Counted from the first letter of the stretch, positions 29,426 to 39,156 are shown. The stretch is 64,000 bases of DNA from Saccharofermentans sp. (GCA_024684815.1 JAIKWL010000029.1:1-64000); one strand, 5' to 3'. The notes: generated from the sequence alone by a model not told the origin. Program-made: numbers and translations.

Positions 29426-29872
29426 ATGCCCCAGGATAACCCCGAGTATTTTCTCGTTGATAAGAAAGTTTTACCTGAAGTGTTCATAAAGGTTATGGAA
29501 GTCAAACAGCGCCTTAACACCGGTGAGTCAACATCGGTCAATGAGGCGGTAAGGAAGACCGGTCTGTCCAGAAGTGCTTACTATAAGTACAAGGATTCCG
29601 TCTTACCGTTCTATGAGGCAGCAAGCGGGAAGAAGGTTACTCTCCTTCTGTCTGTCGAGAACTTCCAGGGAATCTTATCAGAGATCATCCGGACTATCGC
29701 GGAATCACGCGCCAATATTCTGACTATCAATCAGAATATCCCGATCAACGGCCTTGCAGACATCTCGATCTCGATCGAGACAGTGTCAATGTACGGAACT
29801 GTTGACGATATAATCAATGATATCTCTAAGCTCGCTGGCGTGCGTAAATGCATGATCCTGAGCAGGGAATAA
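29426..29872 (+). CDS. pheB: ACT domain-containing protein, PheB/ThrR type (UPF0735)
   Basis: Probable amino-acid-sensing regulator. The first half (YFLVDKKVLPEVFIKVMEVK, then NEAVRKTGLSRSAYYKYKD) is the helical DNA-binding-like part of the UPF0735 family. The second half (VTLLLSVENFQGILSEI to MILSRE) is an ACT domain. The 148-aa product matches B. subtilis PheB/ThrR, which controls the hom-thr genes there. Its position right in front of hom supports the same role here. ATG 29426 with AAAGGA nine bases upstream is the correct start; an upstream in-frame ATG would overlap the promoter. Confidence 0.9.
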   Translation: MPQDNPEYFLVDKKVLPEVFIKVMEVKQRLNTGESTSVNEAVRKTGLSRSAYYKYKDSVLPFYEAASGKKVTLLLSVENFQGILSEIIRTIAESRANILTINQNIPINGLADISISIETVSMYGTVDDIINDISKLAGVRKCMILSRE

Positions 29873-29894
29873 GGAAAGGCAAGGAACAGGCAAA

Positions 29895-31079
29895 ATGGCA
29901 ATCAATGTTGCAATTCTGGGCTTCGGCACGGTCGGTTCGGGCGTAGCCGAGACATTAGACATCAATAAGGATGTTATCTGCAAGCGTATAGGTCAGGAGA
30001 TAAACGTTAAGTATATCCTCGATATCAGGGATTTTCCCGAGAGCAGATTCGCAAGTCTTGTTACTCACGATGCGGATGAGGTTTTCAAAAGTGATATCAA
30101 GATCGCTGTCGAGACTATAGGCGGCGCAAGGATAGCTTATGAATACACAAAGCGCGCTCTTTCTTCAGGAATCAGCGTTGTAACTTCCAATAAGGAACTC
30201 GTATCTACTCACGGTCCCGAGCTTCTGGAGATCGCTGCTGCAAATAATTGCTGCTATCTCTTCGAAGCGGCTGTAGGCGGCGGGATTCCGATCATAAGAC
30301 CGCTCTACAAGTGCCTTGCAGCAAACAAGATCACAAAGATCGCAGGAATCGTTAACGGTACGACTAACTATATCCTCTCCCGGATGAAGGATGAGGGCAT
30401 TGATTTTGATACGGCATTAAAACAGGCTCAGGCTAACGGCTTTGCCGAGGCTAATCCTTCTGCGGATATCGACGGTATCGATGCACAGAGAAAGATATCG
30501 ATCCTTTCAACAATAGCAAACGACGGCGGATATATCGCGCCTGATTCCATTTCAGCTGAAGGTATCTCGGCAATAACGACTGAAGATATGGCCTTTGCTG
30601 CATCTGTCGGTTGTGATATCAAGCTCATCGCACTCTATGAAGCATCCGATAAACCGATCGTTTATGTCGCTCCGGCACTGGTCGACAAGAGCAATCTTCT
30701 CTATAACGTAAACGGAGTGTTCAATGCGATCATGGTTGACGGCAACAGCCTTGGACAGGCTATGTTCTACGGTCAGGGTGCAGGTACGCTTCCCACGGCT
30801 TCCGCTGTTTGCGGTGACGTGCTCGAGGCTGCCATGGGCATTCCTTCTGAAGCAAGAGCATGGAGCAAAGAGAGTGTTGAGATCACACCATATGACGATA
30901 TCCGTGCAGACATCGTTGTCAGAGCAGATGTTCCGGCTAAAGTCATCGGCGTGGCAGACTCTTACGAATGTGAGATCCTCTCTGATGAGGCTGTTCTAGT
31001 TAAGGGAATCAGGCATAAGGATATTGCAGCGCTTGTAAGTGCATCTGAAGCTATTTCCTGGATGCATTATCTTAAATAA
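29895..31079 (+). CDS. hom: Homoserine dehydrogenase
   Basis: NAD(P)H-dependent reduction of aspartate semialdehyde to homoserine, the branch point to threonine and methionine. Nucleotide loop GFGTVGSGV (~9-17), the EAAVGGGIPIIRPL and GIVNGTTNYILSRM signatures, and NPSADIDGIDAQRKI complete the catalytic domain. A C-terminal ~80 residues fit the regulatory ACT-like tail. 394 aa. It follows the pheB regulator by 22 bases; thrC and thrB are not in the window. Confidence 0.95.
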   Translation: MAINVAILGFGTVGSGVAETLDINKDVICKRIGQEINVKYILDIRDFPESRFASLVTHDADEVFKSDIKIAVETIGGARIAYEYTKRALSSGISVVTSNKELVSTHGPELLEIAAANNCCYLFEAAVGGGIPIIRPLYKCLAANKITKIAGIVNGTTNYILSRMKDEGIDFDTALKQAQANGFAEANPSADIDGIDAQRKISILSTIANDGGYIAPDSISAEGISAITTEDMAFAASVGCDIKLIALYEASDKPIVYVAPALVDKSNLLYNVNGVFNAIMVDGNSLGQAMFYGQGAGTLPTASAVCGDVLEAAMGIPSEARAWSKESVEITPYDDIRADIVVRADVPAKVIGVADSYECEILSDEAVLVKGIRHKDIAALVSASEAISWMHYLK

Positions 31080-31109
31080 TCAACTCGAAAACGGTTCGGA
31101 GGAAAACAT

Positions 31110-32366
31110 ATGAAGGTACTTGTAGTAGGCGGCGGCGGAAGAGAGCACGCCATTTGCGTCAAGCTTAAGGAAAGCACGAAGGTGGATGAGCTTTACTGCG
31201 CTCCCGGTAACGGCGGCACGGCTGATATCGCAACTAATGTCGATATCAAGGCAACAGATGTTGATAAGATCGTGGACTACGCTGTTGAAGGAAAGTTCGA
31301 TCTTGTTGTCGTTGCTCCCGAAGATCCGCTCGCTTTAGGTCTTGTAGATAAGCTCAATGCCGCAGGGATCAGAGCTTACGGTCCCAATGCTTCTGCTGCC
31401 ATCATTGAATCTTCAAAGGCTTTCTCCAAGAATCTTATGAAGAAGTACAACATTCCTACTGCGAAGTACGAACTTTTCGATGATGAGGCAAAAGCTATCG
31501 AATATCTTGATACCCAGGAAGCTCCTATTGTCATTAAGTGTGACGGCCTTGCACTGGGTAAAGGTGTAATAATCGCTCAGACGATCGATGATGCAAAGAA
31601 AGCAGTTCACGAGATGATGTCTGACCACAAATTCGGTTCTGCGGGCAATACCGTTGTTATCGAAGAGTGCATGGTAGGCCCCGAGCTTACGGTGCTTGCA
31701 TTTGCTGACGGCAATATTGCAGTACCCATGATATCTTCAAGAGACCACAAGCGTGCTCTTGACGGCGATAAGGGACTTAATACAGGCGGAATGGGCGCTG
31801 TTACGCCCGGTGCCGACCTTACTGAAGAAGACAACAAGAGGATCTACGATGAGATCATAGACCGTACTATGAAGGCCTTATCTGCTGAAGGAAGGGCATT
31901 CAAGGGTACTATTTATTTCGGACTCATGCTCACCAAGGACGGTCCGAAGGTTGTTGAGTATAACTGCAGATTCGGCGATCCCGAGACACAGGCTATCCTG
32001 CCGAGGCTCGAGACTGACATCGTTGATATTTTCGAAGCAACGATAGACGGAAATCTTAAAGATATCGATATCAAGTGGAAGGACTGCTGCTCATGCGTTG
32101 TAGTTGCAGCTTCAGGCGGATATCCCGAAAGCTATGAGAAGGGCTACGAGATCAAAGGCCTTGATACATGTCCTAATCCGGTATTCCATGCCGGAACCAA
32201 AAAACTCGATGACGGCAAAGTTGTTACCAGCGGCGGAAGAGTCCTCTGCGTATATGGTGAGGGTAAGACTCTGGATGAGGCTATTGATTCCGCTTATGAG
32301 GGACTTTCCTTTATCTCATTTGACAAGATGCATTTCCGTCACGATATAGGAAGGACACTCGGCTGA
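31110..32366 (+). CDS. purD: Phosphoribosylamine-glycine ligase (GAR synthetase)
   Basis: Second step of purine synthesis: ATP-dependent joining of glycine to phosphoribosylamine. Begins MKVLVVGGGGREHAI. The ATP-grasp domain has VIKCDGLALGKGVIIA, GPELTVLAF and EYNCRFGDPETQAILPRL, all diagnostic. The 418-aa length is typical. CGGAGG precedes the start. Other pur genes are absent, so purD is detached from the main purine cluster in this genome. Confidence 0.97.
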   Translation: MKVLVVGGGGREHAICVKLKESTKVDELYCAPGNGGTADIATNVDIKATDVDKIVDYAVEGKFDLVVVAPEDPLALGLVDKLNAAGIRAYGPNASAAIIESSKAFSKNLMKKYNIPTAKYELFDDEAKAIEYLDTQEAPIVIKCDGLALGKGVIIAQTIDDAKKAVHEMMSDHKFGSAGNTVVIEECMVGPELTVLAFADGNIAVPMISSRDHKRALDGDKGLNTGGMGAVTPGADLTEEDNKRIYDEIIDRTMKALSAEGRAFKGTIYFGLMLTKDGPKVVEYNCRFGDPETQAILPRLETDIVDIFEATIDGNLKDIDIKWKDCCSCVVVAASGGYPESYEKGYEIKGLDTCPNPVFHAGTKKLDDGKVVTSGGRVLCVYGEGKTLDEAIDSAYEGLSFISFDKMHFRHDIGRTLG

Positions 32367-32369
32367 TAG

Positions 32370-33590
32370 ATGAGAATCGGCGTTTACGGAGGGTCGTTTG
32401 ATCCCGTACATAACGGTCACATTGCAATGATCAGGTCCGCATTAAAGAGCGGGTTCATTGACTGCGTGATCGTTATCCCGTCTGTCCGCAATTCGTTTAA
32501 GCTATATACGAATAAGCTTCCGGCACCTTACCGTTTCTACATGATGAAGGAAACGGTAGAAGGTCTGGGTCTTAAGAACTGTTATGTTAGTGACATTGAG
32601 TACAACATTGAAGGTGTGAGTTATACAGCAGTTGTTTTAGCAAAGCTTACTTCTGATGCTTATATAAGAGATTTCCTTACCGATAACGGAGTCAAGCGCA
32701 AGAAAGCGGAAGAACACCATGAGTTCTTCTGGATAATGGGTTCTGATACTTTGGGTACGTTTGAGACATGGTACAAGCCCGGTGAGATATTGAATTACGC
32801 TACTCTTCTTGCGGCTGTCCGTCCGGGCGATACGACCGATGTCGATAAGGCTTCTTCTTCGATCAGGAAGAATCTTGGAGGAAGAGTTGAGATCTTCAGG
32901 CTTGACGGTGTTGAATGCTCATCTTCGGAGATCACAACTTCAGGAGACTTCTCAAAGGTTCCTGATCCTGCACGTGAGTTTATTAAGCTTCATGCTCTTT
33001 ATACGGAGAATACAAAGCTCGCCGGCGTGTCTGAAGATGCTCTGAAGCAGTTCTACGATAGCTCTGTATGGATGTATCACTATCTCGGAGCAAAAAGACT
33101 TCTGCATACACTGAATGTGGGTTATCTGTCGGCTCACCTTGCTGATGTTTTCGGGTGCGATAAAGATAAAGCGCTGATAGCGGGAGCTCTTCACGACTGC
33201 GCGAAGGAACTTCCTTTGGAAAAACAGACAGAGCTTGCCAGGGAATATGCAGGAAGCCTCTTTACCGAGAAGAAGCTTCTTCATTCGCCTGCGGGTGCGT
33301 CATTTGCATCTGAACAGTTCGGAATAAAGGATAAGGAAATTCTTGATGCCATTTGCTATCACACAACCGGCAGGGGCAATATGTCTATTCTCGAGAAGGT
33401 CGTCTATCTCGCCGATAAGATCGAACCTTCAAGAACTTACACCGACCTTACGCCCATAAGGGAAGCCGCCGAGAAAGATCTGGAAAGTGCAATGCGGATG
33501 ACAGCTTCGGCGGTAAGGGATAAGTTCGTCTCGCAGGGAAGAGATATCCATCCGATGACGCTTTTGATGATGAAAGACCTTGGGATGTAA
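32370..33590 (+). CDS. nadD: NadD-YqeK fusion: nicotinate-nucleotide adenylyltransferase + HD-domain Ap4A hydrolase
   Basis: Residues ~1-205 are NadD (NaMN to deamido-NAD): GGSFDPVHNGHIAMI and a late SSSEIT segment in place of the usual ISSTxIR. Residues ~225-406 are YqeK, an HD-domain Ap4A-cleaving hydrolase: AKRLLHTLNVGYLS, ALHDCAKELP (the HD pair), and LADKIEPSRTY. The genes are normally adjacent in Firmicutes; here they form one 406-aa reading frame. The start lies 3 bases after purD, without a clear ribosome site. rsfS follows, as in the conserved nadD-yqeK-rsfS neighbourhood. Confidence 0.94.
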   Translation: MRIGVYGGSFDPVHNGHIAMIRSALKSGFIDCVIVIPSVRNSFKLYTNKLPAPYRFYMMKETVEGLGLKNCYVSDIEYNIEGVSYTAVVLAKLTSDAYIRDFLTDNGVKRKKAEEHHEFFWIMGSDTLGTFETWYKPGEILNYATLLAAVRPGDTTDVDKASSSIRKNLGGRVEIFRLDGVECSSSEITTSGDFSKVPDPAREFIKLHALYTENTKLAGVSEDALKQFYDSSVWMYHYLGAKRLLHTLNVGYLSAHLADVFGCDKDKALIAGALHDCAKELPLEKQTELAREYAGSLFTEKKLLHSPAGASFASEQFGIKDKEILDAICYHTTGRGNMSILEKVVYLADKIEPSRTYTDLTPIREAAEKDLESAMRMTASAVRDKFVSQGRDIHPMTLLMMKDLGM

Positions 33591-33622
33591 GAACGCACTC
33601 AGGAAATCTTTGTCAAATATTA

Positions 33623-33631
33623 TGCTATACT
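33623..33631 (+). promoter_or_regulatory. Possible extended -10 promoter before rsfS
   Basis: TGCTATACT (TG-n-TATACT) 30 bases before the rsfS start, with no good -35 at the right distance. It sits in the 71-base gap after nadD-yqeK, so rsfS may have a separate transcript. Confidence 0.4.
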
Positions 33632-33661
33632 TGAAATATCAATTAAATAAAGGAGAAATAC

Positions 33662-34006
33662 ATGGACAGTAAAGAATTAGCCGCTAAGATCACTGATATT
33701 CTTGATTCGAAGAAGGGTATTGATATTGAGACGATCGATCTGACGGGGAAGACCGTTCTTGCAGATTATTTCGTCCTGGCAAGCGGTAATTCGACCACTC
33801 AGATAAAGTCTTTGGCAGACGAGGTCGAGTATGTTCTTAAAAAGGACTTTGACATCACTCCCGATCACATAGAAGGAAGATCCGGTGACAAGTGGATACT
33901 CCTGGATTATAAGGATGTCGTTGTTCACGTTATGGGCCGCGAAGAAAGACAGAACTATAACATCGAGAAGTTCTGGGAGACCAAGCGCAGAGAAGGCGAA
34001 GAGTGA
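33662..34006 (+). CDS. rsfS: Ribosomal silencing factor RsfS
   Basis: Binds ribosomal protein L14 and blocks subunit joining in starvation. The 114-aa protein shows ADYFVLASGNSTTQIKSLADEVE, then EGRSGDKWILLDYKDVVVHVM and the C-terminal REERQNYNIEKFW of the DUF143/RsfS family. AAAGGAGAAA precedes the ATG. A terminator follows. Confidence 0.95.
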   Translation: MDSKELAAKITDILDSKKGIDIETIDLTGKTVLADYFVLASGNSTTQIKSLADEVEYVLKKDFDITPDHIEGRSGDKWILLDYKDVVVHVMGREERQNYNIEKFWETKRREGEE

Positions 34007-34034
34007 TTTAGTATATTATTTAAAAGTAATGTTC

Positions 34035-34076
34035 AAAACCGGCAGGGTCTGACCTTGTCGGTTTTGTCGTTTTTTG
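34035..34076 (+). terminator. Terminator after rsfS
   Basis: Hairpin of about 13 bp, left arm AAAACCGGCAGGG and right arm CCTTGTCGGTTTT with G-T pairs and a 5-base loop, followed by GTCGTTTTTTG. It ends the pheB to rsfS operon. Confidence 0.8.
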
Positions 34077-34115
34077 TCTCGAAAAACCGACAAAGCAGGG
34101 TGTTATGCTTTCCTT

Positions 34116-34841
34116 ATGCAAAGGAAGAGCACGACAGTTAAGATAAAGAAGATGATCTACCCTGCGGCATTCGTACTGATAGTTATCCTGAGTGCCGTAT
34201 ACAAGTATGTTTTCAAAGGCAGCGGTGATATTACGGTAGGAGCATTCAAAAACGGAAAGACTGTAACGGTAACAGGAGATACAGCAGAAAGTATTGCTCC
34301 TGAGAACACAACCGGACCGACAGCAATTACTTCAGATGCAAATGATACTCCTGATCCGGTACCTCTGATAAGCGTCTATATCTGCGGAGAAGTAATGAAT
34401 CCGGGCATCTACGAAGCTCCGAAGGGTGTAATGCTCAACGAGATAATCGAGGATGCCGGAGGATTTACCGGGAATGCTTCTTCGGATAATATCAATCTTG
34501 TATATTTGATCGAGTGTAATATGTCGATCTATATCCCTTCAAAAGAGGAGACAGCCAAGGGATTAACCGGCGGGGATATAATCAGGCAGGACGGGGTATA
34601 TGTCTGGGGAGCAGCGGCAGGCATGACAACGGAGAGCTGGAATAAAGATGCTGTCATGGTGAACATTAATACAGCAACCGTAGAGGAACTTAAGACCCTT
34701 CCCGGAATAGGCGAAGTAACGGCAAAAGCAATAGCGGATTACAGAAAAGACAATCCGTTCAAAACTGTTGAGGATATTAAGAATGTAAGCGGTATAGGTG
34801 AATCAAAATATAACAGGATCAAGGATCATATCTGTGTCTGA
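34116..34841 (+). CDS. comEA: ComEA-like competence DNA receptor (SLBB + helix-hairpin-helix)
   Basis: Membrane-anchored DNA-binding protein of natural transformation. One N-terminal membrane helix (~14-32, YPAAFVLIVILSAVYKYVF), a variable T/S-rich linker, an SLBB domain (~85-145, ISVYICGEVMNPGIYEAP), and a C-terminal double helix-hairpin-helix (VNINTATVEELKTLPGIGEVTAKAIADYR through VSGIGESKYNRIKDHI). 241 aa. ATG 34116 is preferred so that the protein begins with a short basic tail before the helix; the ribosome site is weak. comEB/comEC are not here. It ends directly against the convergent birA gene. Confidence 0.9.
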   Translation: MQRKSTTVKIKKMIYPAAFVLIVILSAVYKYVFKGSGDITVGAFKNGKTVTVTGDTAESIAPENTTGPTAITSDANDTPDPVPLISVYICGEVMNPGIYEAPKGVMLNEIIEDAGGFTGNASSDNINLVYLIECNMSIYIPSKEETAKGLTGGDIIRQDGVYVWGAAAGMTTESWNKDAVMVNINTATVEELKTLPGIGEVTAKAIADYRKDNPFKTVEDIKNVSGIGESKYNRIKDHICV

Positions 34842-35840
34842 TCAGGTATATCCGTAAAGTCCTCTTACACTGACCTCGCCGTTTTTTAAGTCCTGTACTG
34901 ATCCGTCGTCGAACCTGACCTTAAGCGAGAAATCATCATTTATTCCTACCGCGGTTCCTGTACGTCCCTGGCCGTTTTCAATCATAAGGGGGAACGCTGT
35001 GACTTTGCTTCCTGCTGTTATATTCAGTTCTCGGTAGCGCTCAAGATAATAAGAACTGTCAGGCCAGTTCTCTTTGAGCTTGTCCATTGAAAGGATCACT
35101 TCTGAAGCAAGTTTACAGCGTGAGAACTTTTCCCCGCCGTTTTCAATGGATATCGAAGTCGCTACCCCGGAAACTTCAGGAGGGAAGTCTGATGCTGCCT
35201 CGTTTACATTGATCCCGATGCCGATAATGCAGGTGTCTATAAAGCCGCTTTCGCCTTCCACGGATACCTCGGTAAGGATCCCGCATATCTTCTTCCTGTT
35301 TATGAGAAGGTCATTGACCCACTTGATCTGCGAATCAAGACCATAGCTGTTCTTTATCGCATCCGCAACAGCTACTGCGGTCCAGCTCGTAAGGTCGGAT
35401 ATCTTATCAAATCCTGATTCGGGCTTGAACAGATATGACAGGTAGATTCCGGCGCCTGAAGGCGATACAAAGCTCCTCCCGCGGCGTCCTTTACCTCCGG
35501 TCTGATGGTCGGCTATAACTACAGTTCCGGATGGCGCGCCATTTGATGAAAGGTCTTTAAGGACAGTGTTAGTTGAGGTGACAGATCCGTAGACATAAAG
35601 ATCCTTATCCCTTGTGTCGGGAAGAAGTGCAGCTATAGATCCTTTTGAAAGGGTGTCCGGGCTGTTTGTCAGAAGATAGCCCTTGTTTGTGGATGAGACA
35701 ATCTCAAAACCTTCTTCTCTTAATGCTTTTACGGCTGAGTTAACCGCAGCGCGTGAGACACCGAGCTTGTGACTTATCGTCTCGCCGGAGATGTAGTCGT
35801 TCTCTCTGGATATAAGCTTCAGTACGTCGTCTTTCAGCAT
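34842..35840 (-). CDS. birA: Bifunctional biotin-[acetyl-CoA-carboxylase] ligase/biotin repressor
   Basis: Activates biotin to biotinyl-AMP and attaches it to carboxylases. The N-terminal ~60 residues form a winged helix (ISGETISHKLGVSRAAVNSAVKALREEGF), so it can also act as a repressor. The catalytic domain has GGKGRRGRSFVSPSGAGIYLS, IKWVNDLLINRKKICGIL and GIGINVN. 332 aa, class II BirA. ATG 35840 follows AAAGGA by 8 bases; an in-frame start 11 codons upstream is poorer. No biotin synthesis genes are in the window. Confidence 0.95.
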   Translation of the reverse strand: MLKDDVLKLISRENDYISGETISHKLGVSRAAVNSAVKALREEGFEIVSSTNKGYLLTNSPDTLSKGSIAALLPDTRDKDLYVYGSVTSTNTVLKDLSSNGAPSGTVVIADHQTGGKGRRGRSFVSPSGAGIYLSYLFKPESGFDKISDLTSWTAVAVADAIKNSYGLDSQIKWVNDLLINRKKICGILTEVSVEGESGFIDTCIIGIGINVNEAASDFPPEVSGVATSISIENGGEKFSRCKLASEVILSMDKLKENWPDSSYYLERYRELNITAGSKVTAFPLMIENGQGRTGTAVGINDDFSLKVRFDDGSVQDLKNGEVSVRGLYGYT

Positions 35841-35979
35841 TTTTTTGTCCTTTCTGCTCAAAAATTCTCTCAAAAATAGCCGATTTATATATTATTTAAC
35901 AAAAATAATAACACTTTGGAACGGATATGCGGTAAAATATATCAGGTAAAGTGTTAATTCGTTATGGTATAGGGTGAAC

Positions 35980-37737
35980 ATGGGTATTTATTCTATTGTA
36001 TTGGCAGTTGTATTGCTGCTTTGCATGTTATCCACTTTTGCGCTCGTACTCTTCTCGAGACGAGGAACAAATACGCTTGAGATACTGATATCAGTTTGCA
36101 TTATGTTAAGTAATGCCGGTTATTTTGTCCTGTCTTGTTCCAGAAATATTGAAGAAGCACTCCTTGCCAATTCGCTTGCTTATGTCGGAGGTATTTTCCT
36201 CCCGCTTTTGGTCGTCTATATTCTTATAGACTATTCCGATTCCAAAGTCCCTGTGTGGTTTTCAGTGATCATTTTGCTGATAAATGTAATGGTTTTCGCT
36301 TCCACGATGATCACTGACAGGATCCCGCTCTTCTATGCTGCAACAGATTTTGTAAAGGGGGATCCGTCTTACATTATCAAGACTCCCGGACCTGTCTATT
36401 ATGTCAGATACATTATACTTGCGGTTGAATTAGCCCTTGTCGGTTTCTTTACGATACTGACTTATCTGGGTAAGAGGAGTGCCTCTTTCAGGATAATGAT
36501 GATATATACCGGTTCTATGATCGGTGTTATCCTTGTTTATTTCGCCAAGCATCTGTTTGATCTTAAATATGATTTCATTCCTTTTGTCTATCTTATCTGT
36601 TCACTGGTCCTTGATTATGTAGTGACCAGATCGACGATCTATAATGTTAATCTCAGTGTTCAGGAGAAGATCGACGAACTCAGCACATACGGTTATCTTG
36701 TTTTTGACCGCAAATTCCGTTTTGTCGGAAGCAATGCAGTATCCGAGAAGTTCTTTCCTGAGATAAAGGAAGCCAGGATCGACTCAAAGATCATTGCAAA
36801 AGACTATGCACTAAAAGATCTTCTTAAGTGGATCGTTAAGTGTGCGACCGATGCTTCCCAGGTAAAGGATTCCAAGGCAAAGTTCCAGAAGGCTATCGTT
36901 ATTAACGACAGGAATCCGAGTGAGAGACGGCATCTTGAATGCGAATTGAGTTTTATACATTTCGGACTGGATAATCATATTTCCGGATATCTTGTCGAGA
37001 TAATCGATGATACCGAGCAGCACAATATGATCGAGTCCATGAGCTTTAAGGGCGAGTCATTAAAGCGTGAGGCTGAGCGTCAGGCAAAGAGAGCCAAATC
37101 CATGCAGATGTCGACCATTCTCGGTATGGCTGCCATGATCGAATCCCGTGACAACTCCACGGGCGGTCACATCAACAGAACATCTGCCTGTGTTGCTCTG
37201 TTTGTCGAGCATCTCCGTAATCTTGACGACTACAACATGAGTGAGAACTACTGGGATTCCGTTATCAATGCGGCACCTCTTCACGACCTCGGAAAGATAG
37301 CTGTTGACGATGCGATCTTGAGGAAACCTTCAGGCCTTACCGAAGAAGAGTATGAGAAGATGAAGATCCATGCTGCTTACGGCGCGCAGATCATGAATAA
37401 AGTCCTTGAAGACGTTGACGATAAGGAATTCGTTAAGGTTGCTGCGAATGTTGCCCACTATCACCACGAGAAATACAACGGCACCGGTTATCCTGACAGA
37501 TTAAGAGGTGAGAATATCCCGTTCGAGGCCAGGATAATGGCTCTTGCTGACGTTTTCGATGCTCTGGCAAGCAGACGTTATTACAAGGAACCGATGTCCT
37601 ATGATGAGGCCTTTGAGATCATCAGACAGGAACTCGGACATCACTTCGATCCTCATCTCGGAAGGATCTTCATATCGCTCAAACCCGACATCATTAAGTT
37701 ATACGATTCATTCGAAAATACTGACTACGCAAGGTAA
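35980..37737 (+). CDS. Membrane HD-GYP domain protein (probable c-di-GMP phosphodiesterase)
   Basis: N-terminal ~225 residues hold about seven membrane helices, like the 7TM sensor region of some histidine kinases. A PAS-like segment (~240-345) follows, and residues ~370-570 are HD-GYP. The metal-binding HD (APLHDLGKIAVDD), the HHEKYNGTGYP signature and the ARIMALADVFDAL block are all intact, so cyclic di-GMP hydrolysis is likely. GTG 35974 two codons upstream is an alternative start. It stands alone between birA and MATE1, closed by its own terminator. Confidence 0.88.
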   Translation: MGIYSIVLAVVLLLCMLSTFALVLFSRRGTNTLEILISVCIMLSNAGYFVLSCSRNIEEALLANSLAYVGGIFLPLLVVYILIDYSDSKVPVWFSVIILLINVMVFASTMITDRIPLFYAATDFVKGDPSYIIKTPGPVYYVRYIILAVELALVGFFTILTYLGKRSASFRIMMIYTGSMIGVILVYFAKHLFDLKYDFIPFVYLICSLVLDYVVTRSTIYNVNLSVQEKIDELSTYGYLVFDRKFRFVGSNAVSEKFFPEIKEARIDSKIIAKDYALKDLLKWIVKCATDASQVKDSKAKFQKAIVINDRNPSERRHLECELSFIHFGLDNHISGYLVEIIDDTEQHNMIESMSFKGESLKREAERQAKRAKSMQMSTILGMAAMIESRDNSTGGHINRTSACVALFVEHLRNLDDYNMSENYWDSVINAAPLHDLGKIAVDDAILRKPSGLTEEEYEKMKIHAAYGAQIMNKVLEDVDDKEFVKVAANVAHYHHEKYNGTGYPDRLRGENIPFEARIMALADVFDALASRRYYKEPMSYDEAFEIIRQELGHHFDPHLGRIFISLKPDIIKLYDSFENTDYAR

Positions 37738-37749
37738 TTGATTAATGGG

Positions 37750-37777
37750 AACAGTGCAGAAATGTGCTGTTTTTTAT
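37750..37777 (+). terminator. Terminator after the HD-GYP gene
   Basis: Stem AACAGTGC/GTGCTGTT (8 bp with two G-T pairs), 6-base loop, followed by TTTTTATT. It lies 12 bases after the stop codon and 25 bases before the end of the convergent MATE gene. Confidence 0.75.
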
Positions 37778-37800
37778 TGTCTGATACCAGGCCGGGAAAT

Positions 37801-39156
37801 TTACATCTCGTCGTTGATTATGTTCCTGACCCACTTGTATTTTCTGTAGTGAATGAAAACAGCAGGAAGCTTAACGATCTCATCGAGGTTAAGCAGGAAA
37901 TAGACTACCATTACAGGCCATTGAAGGACGGTGGATGTTATGTAGCCCACTGGGACTATAAATGCCCACATGGTTAATGTGTCGCATATAAAGCCGAACT
38001 TCGTATCTCCGCCCGCGGAGAATATACCTCCGATGAGCGTTGAGTTGATAGACCTTCCGAGTATGTAATAACTGCACATCATGAGCATAATGAACAGATA
38101 GTGTTCAGCCAGATCGGTGAGATGTACGAAGTAGAGGATCACAGGTGCAGACGCGGCAGCGATTAGTCCTAAGATGATCCCTGAGATTATCGTGATCTTC
38201 AATAGCTTGTCACCATATAATTTGGCTGTGTCATATCTGCCGGCACCAAGTTCGTTGCCGATAACGATAACGCTTCCGCCGGCAATGGCAAAGCAGAGGC
38301 ATGATACAAGATCTTTTACGATTGATGCGATACTGTTGGCGGTTGCTGCATCGGTGCCGCGATGCCCCATAAAGACAGTGATCATTGTAAAGCCGAAGCC
38401 CCAGAGCAGCTGATTCAGGAAATAGGGAAAAGTGTACTTTGAGAATCTTTTGCGAAGATCCAGATCGACATGAAATACATTCTTTATTCTCAGCCTGAAT
38501 TTGGTAAGTTTGAGTATAAAGATCAGGCAGATTATAAAGCCCGTGAAATTGGATATTGAAGTGGCAAGTGCCGCTCCCGCCTCGCCCATCGCGGGAACTC
38601 CTAAAAGTCCGAATATGAATACCGCATTAAGGAATATATTAAGGAACACCATAACAACGCTCGCTATAGTGCATTGCTTAACGTATCCTACATTCTTAAG
38701 CAGTGTCTCAAAAATATAAGCAAGTGTCATGAAGACATAAGAGAAAGACGCAAGCCTCAGATACGGGACACCGTTCTCTATAAGCAAAGGCTCATTCGTA
38801 TAAACTCTCATAACTCCTTCGGGAATGAACATCGAGCATCCGAAGAAGACGATCATTACAGGGAGAGATAACGCGAACATATAGCCGAATACTTTCTCGA
38901 TAGATGCGGTATCGTCCTTGCCCCAGTACTGCGCTGCAAGCATGGATCCGCCTGCTGTTATAGACATCGAGAACAAAGTAAGAACCAGTACGACCTGTGC
39001 AGCTAAATTTACAGCCGACATTGACTCCTGGGACCGGAAGAGCAGCATGATAGCATCAGATACCGGAACCAGCGCAAACACAAAGTGCTGCAGGGTCATG
39101 GGCAGTATCAGCGATATCAGTTTCTTTCTAAATGATGTGTCTTTCTCGTTGAGCAT
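37801..39156 (-). CDS. MATE-family multidrug/organic cation antiporter
   Basis: 451-aa membrane protein with about twelve helices and the two-fold MATE repeat. Characteristic segments: SLILPMTLQHFVFALVPVSDAIML near the N-terminus, MLAAQYWGKDD (family AAQYWGA-like), and GNELGAGRYDTAKLYG (family GNxLGAGxxxxA). It is the closest relative in the window of the broken MATE fragment at 45.8-45.9 kb. It is the downstream-most gene on the minus strand after the glycerophosphotransferase gene, 83 bases behind it, so possible export of a related compound is only a suggestion from position. Confidence 0.92.
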   Translation of the reverse strand: MLNEKDTSFRKKLISLILPMTLQHFVFALVPVSDAIMLLFRSQESMSAVNLAAQVVLVLTLFSMSITAGGSMLAAQYWGKDDTASIEKVFGYMFALSLPVMIVFFGCSMFIPEGVMRVYTNEPLLIENGVPYLRLASFSYVFMTLAYIFETLLKNVGYVKQCTIASVVMVFLNIFLNAVFIFGLLGVPAMGEAGAALATSISNFTGFIICLIFILKLTKFRLRIKNVFHVDLDLRKRFSKYTFPYFLNQLLWGFGFTMITVFMGHRGTDAATANSIASIVKDLVSCLCFAIAGGSVIVIGNELGAGRYDTAKLYGDKLLKITIISGIILGLIAAASAPVILYFVHLTDLAEHYLFIMLMMCSYYILGRSINSTLIGGIFSAGGDTKFGFICDTLTMWAFIVPVGYITSTVLQWPVMVVYFLLNLDEIVKLPAVFIHYRKYKWVRNIINDEM

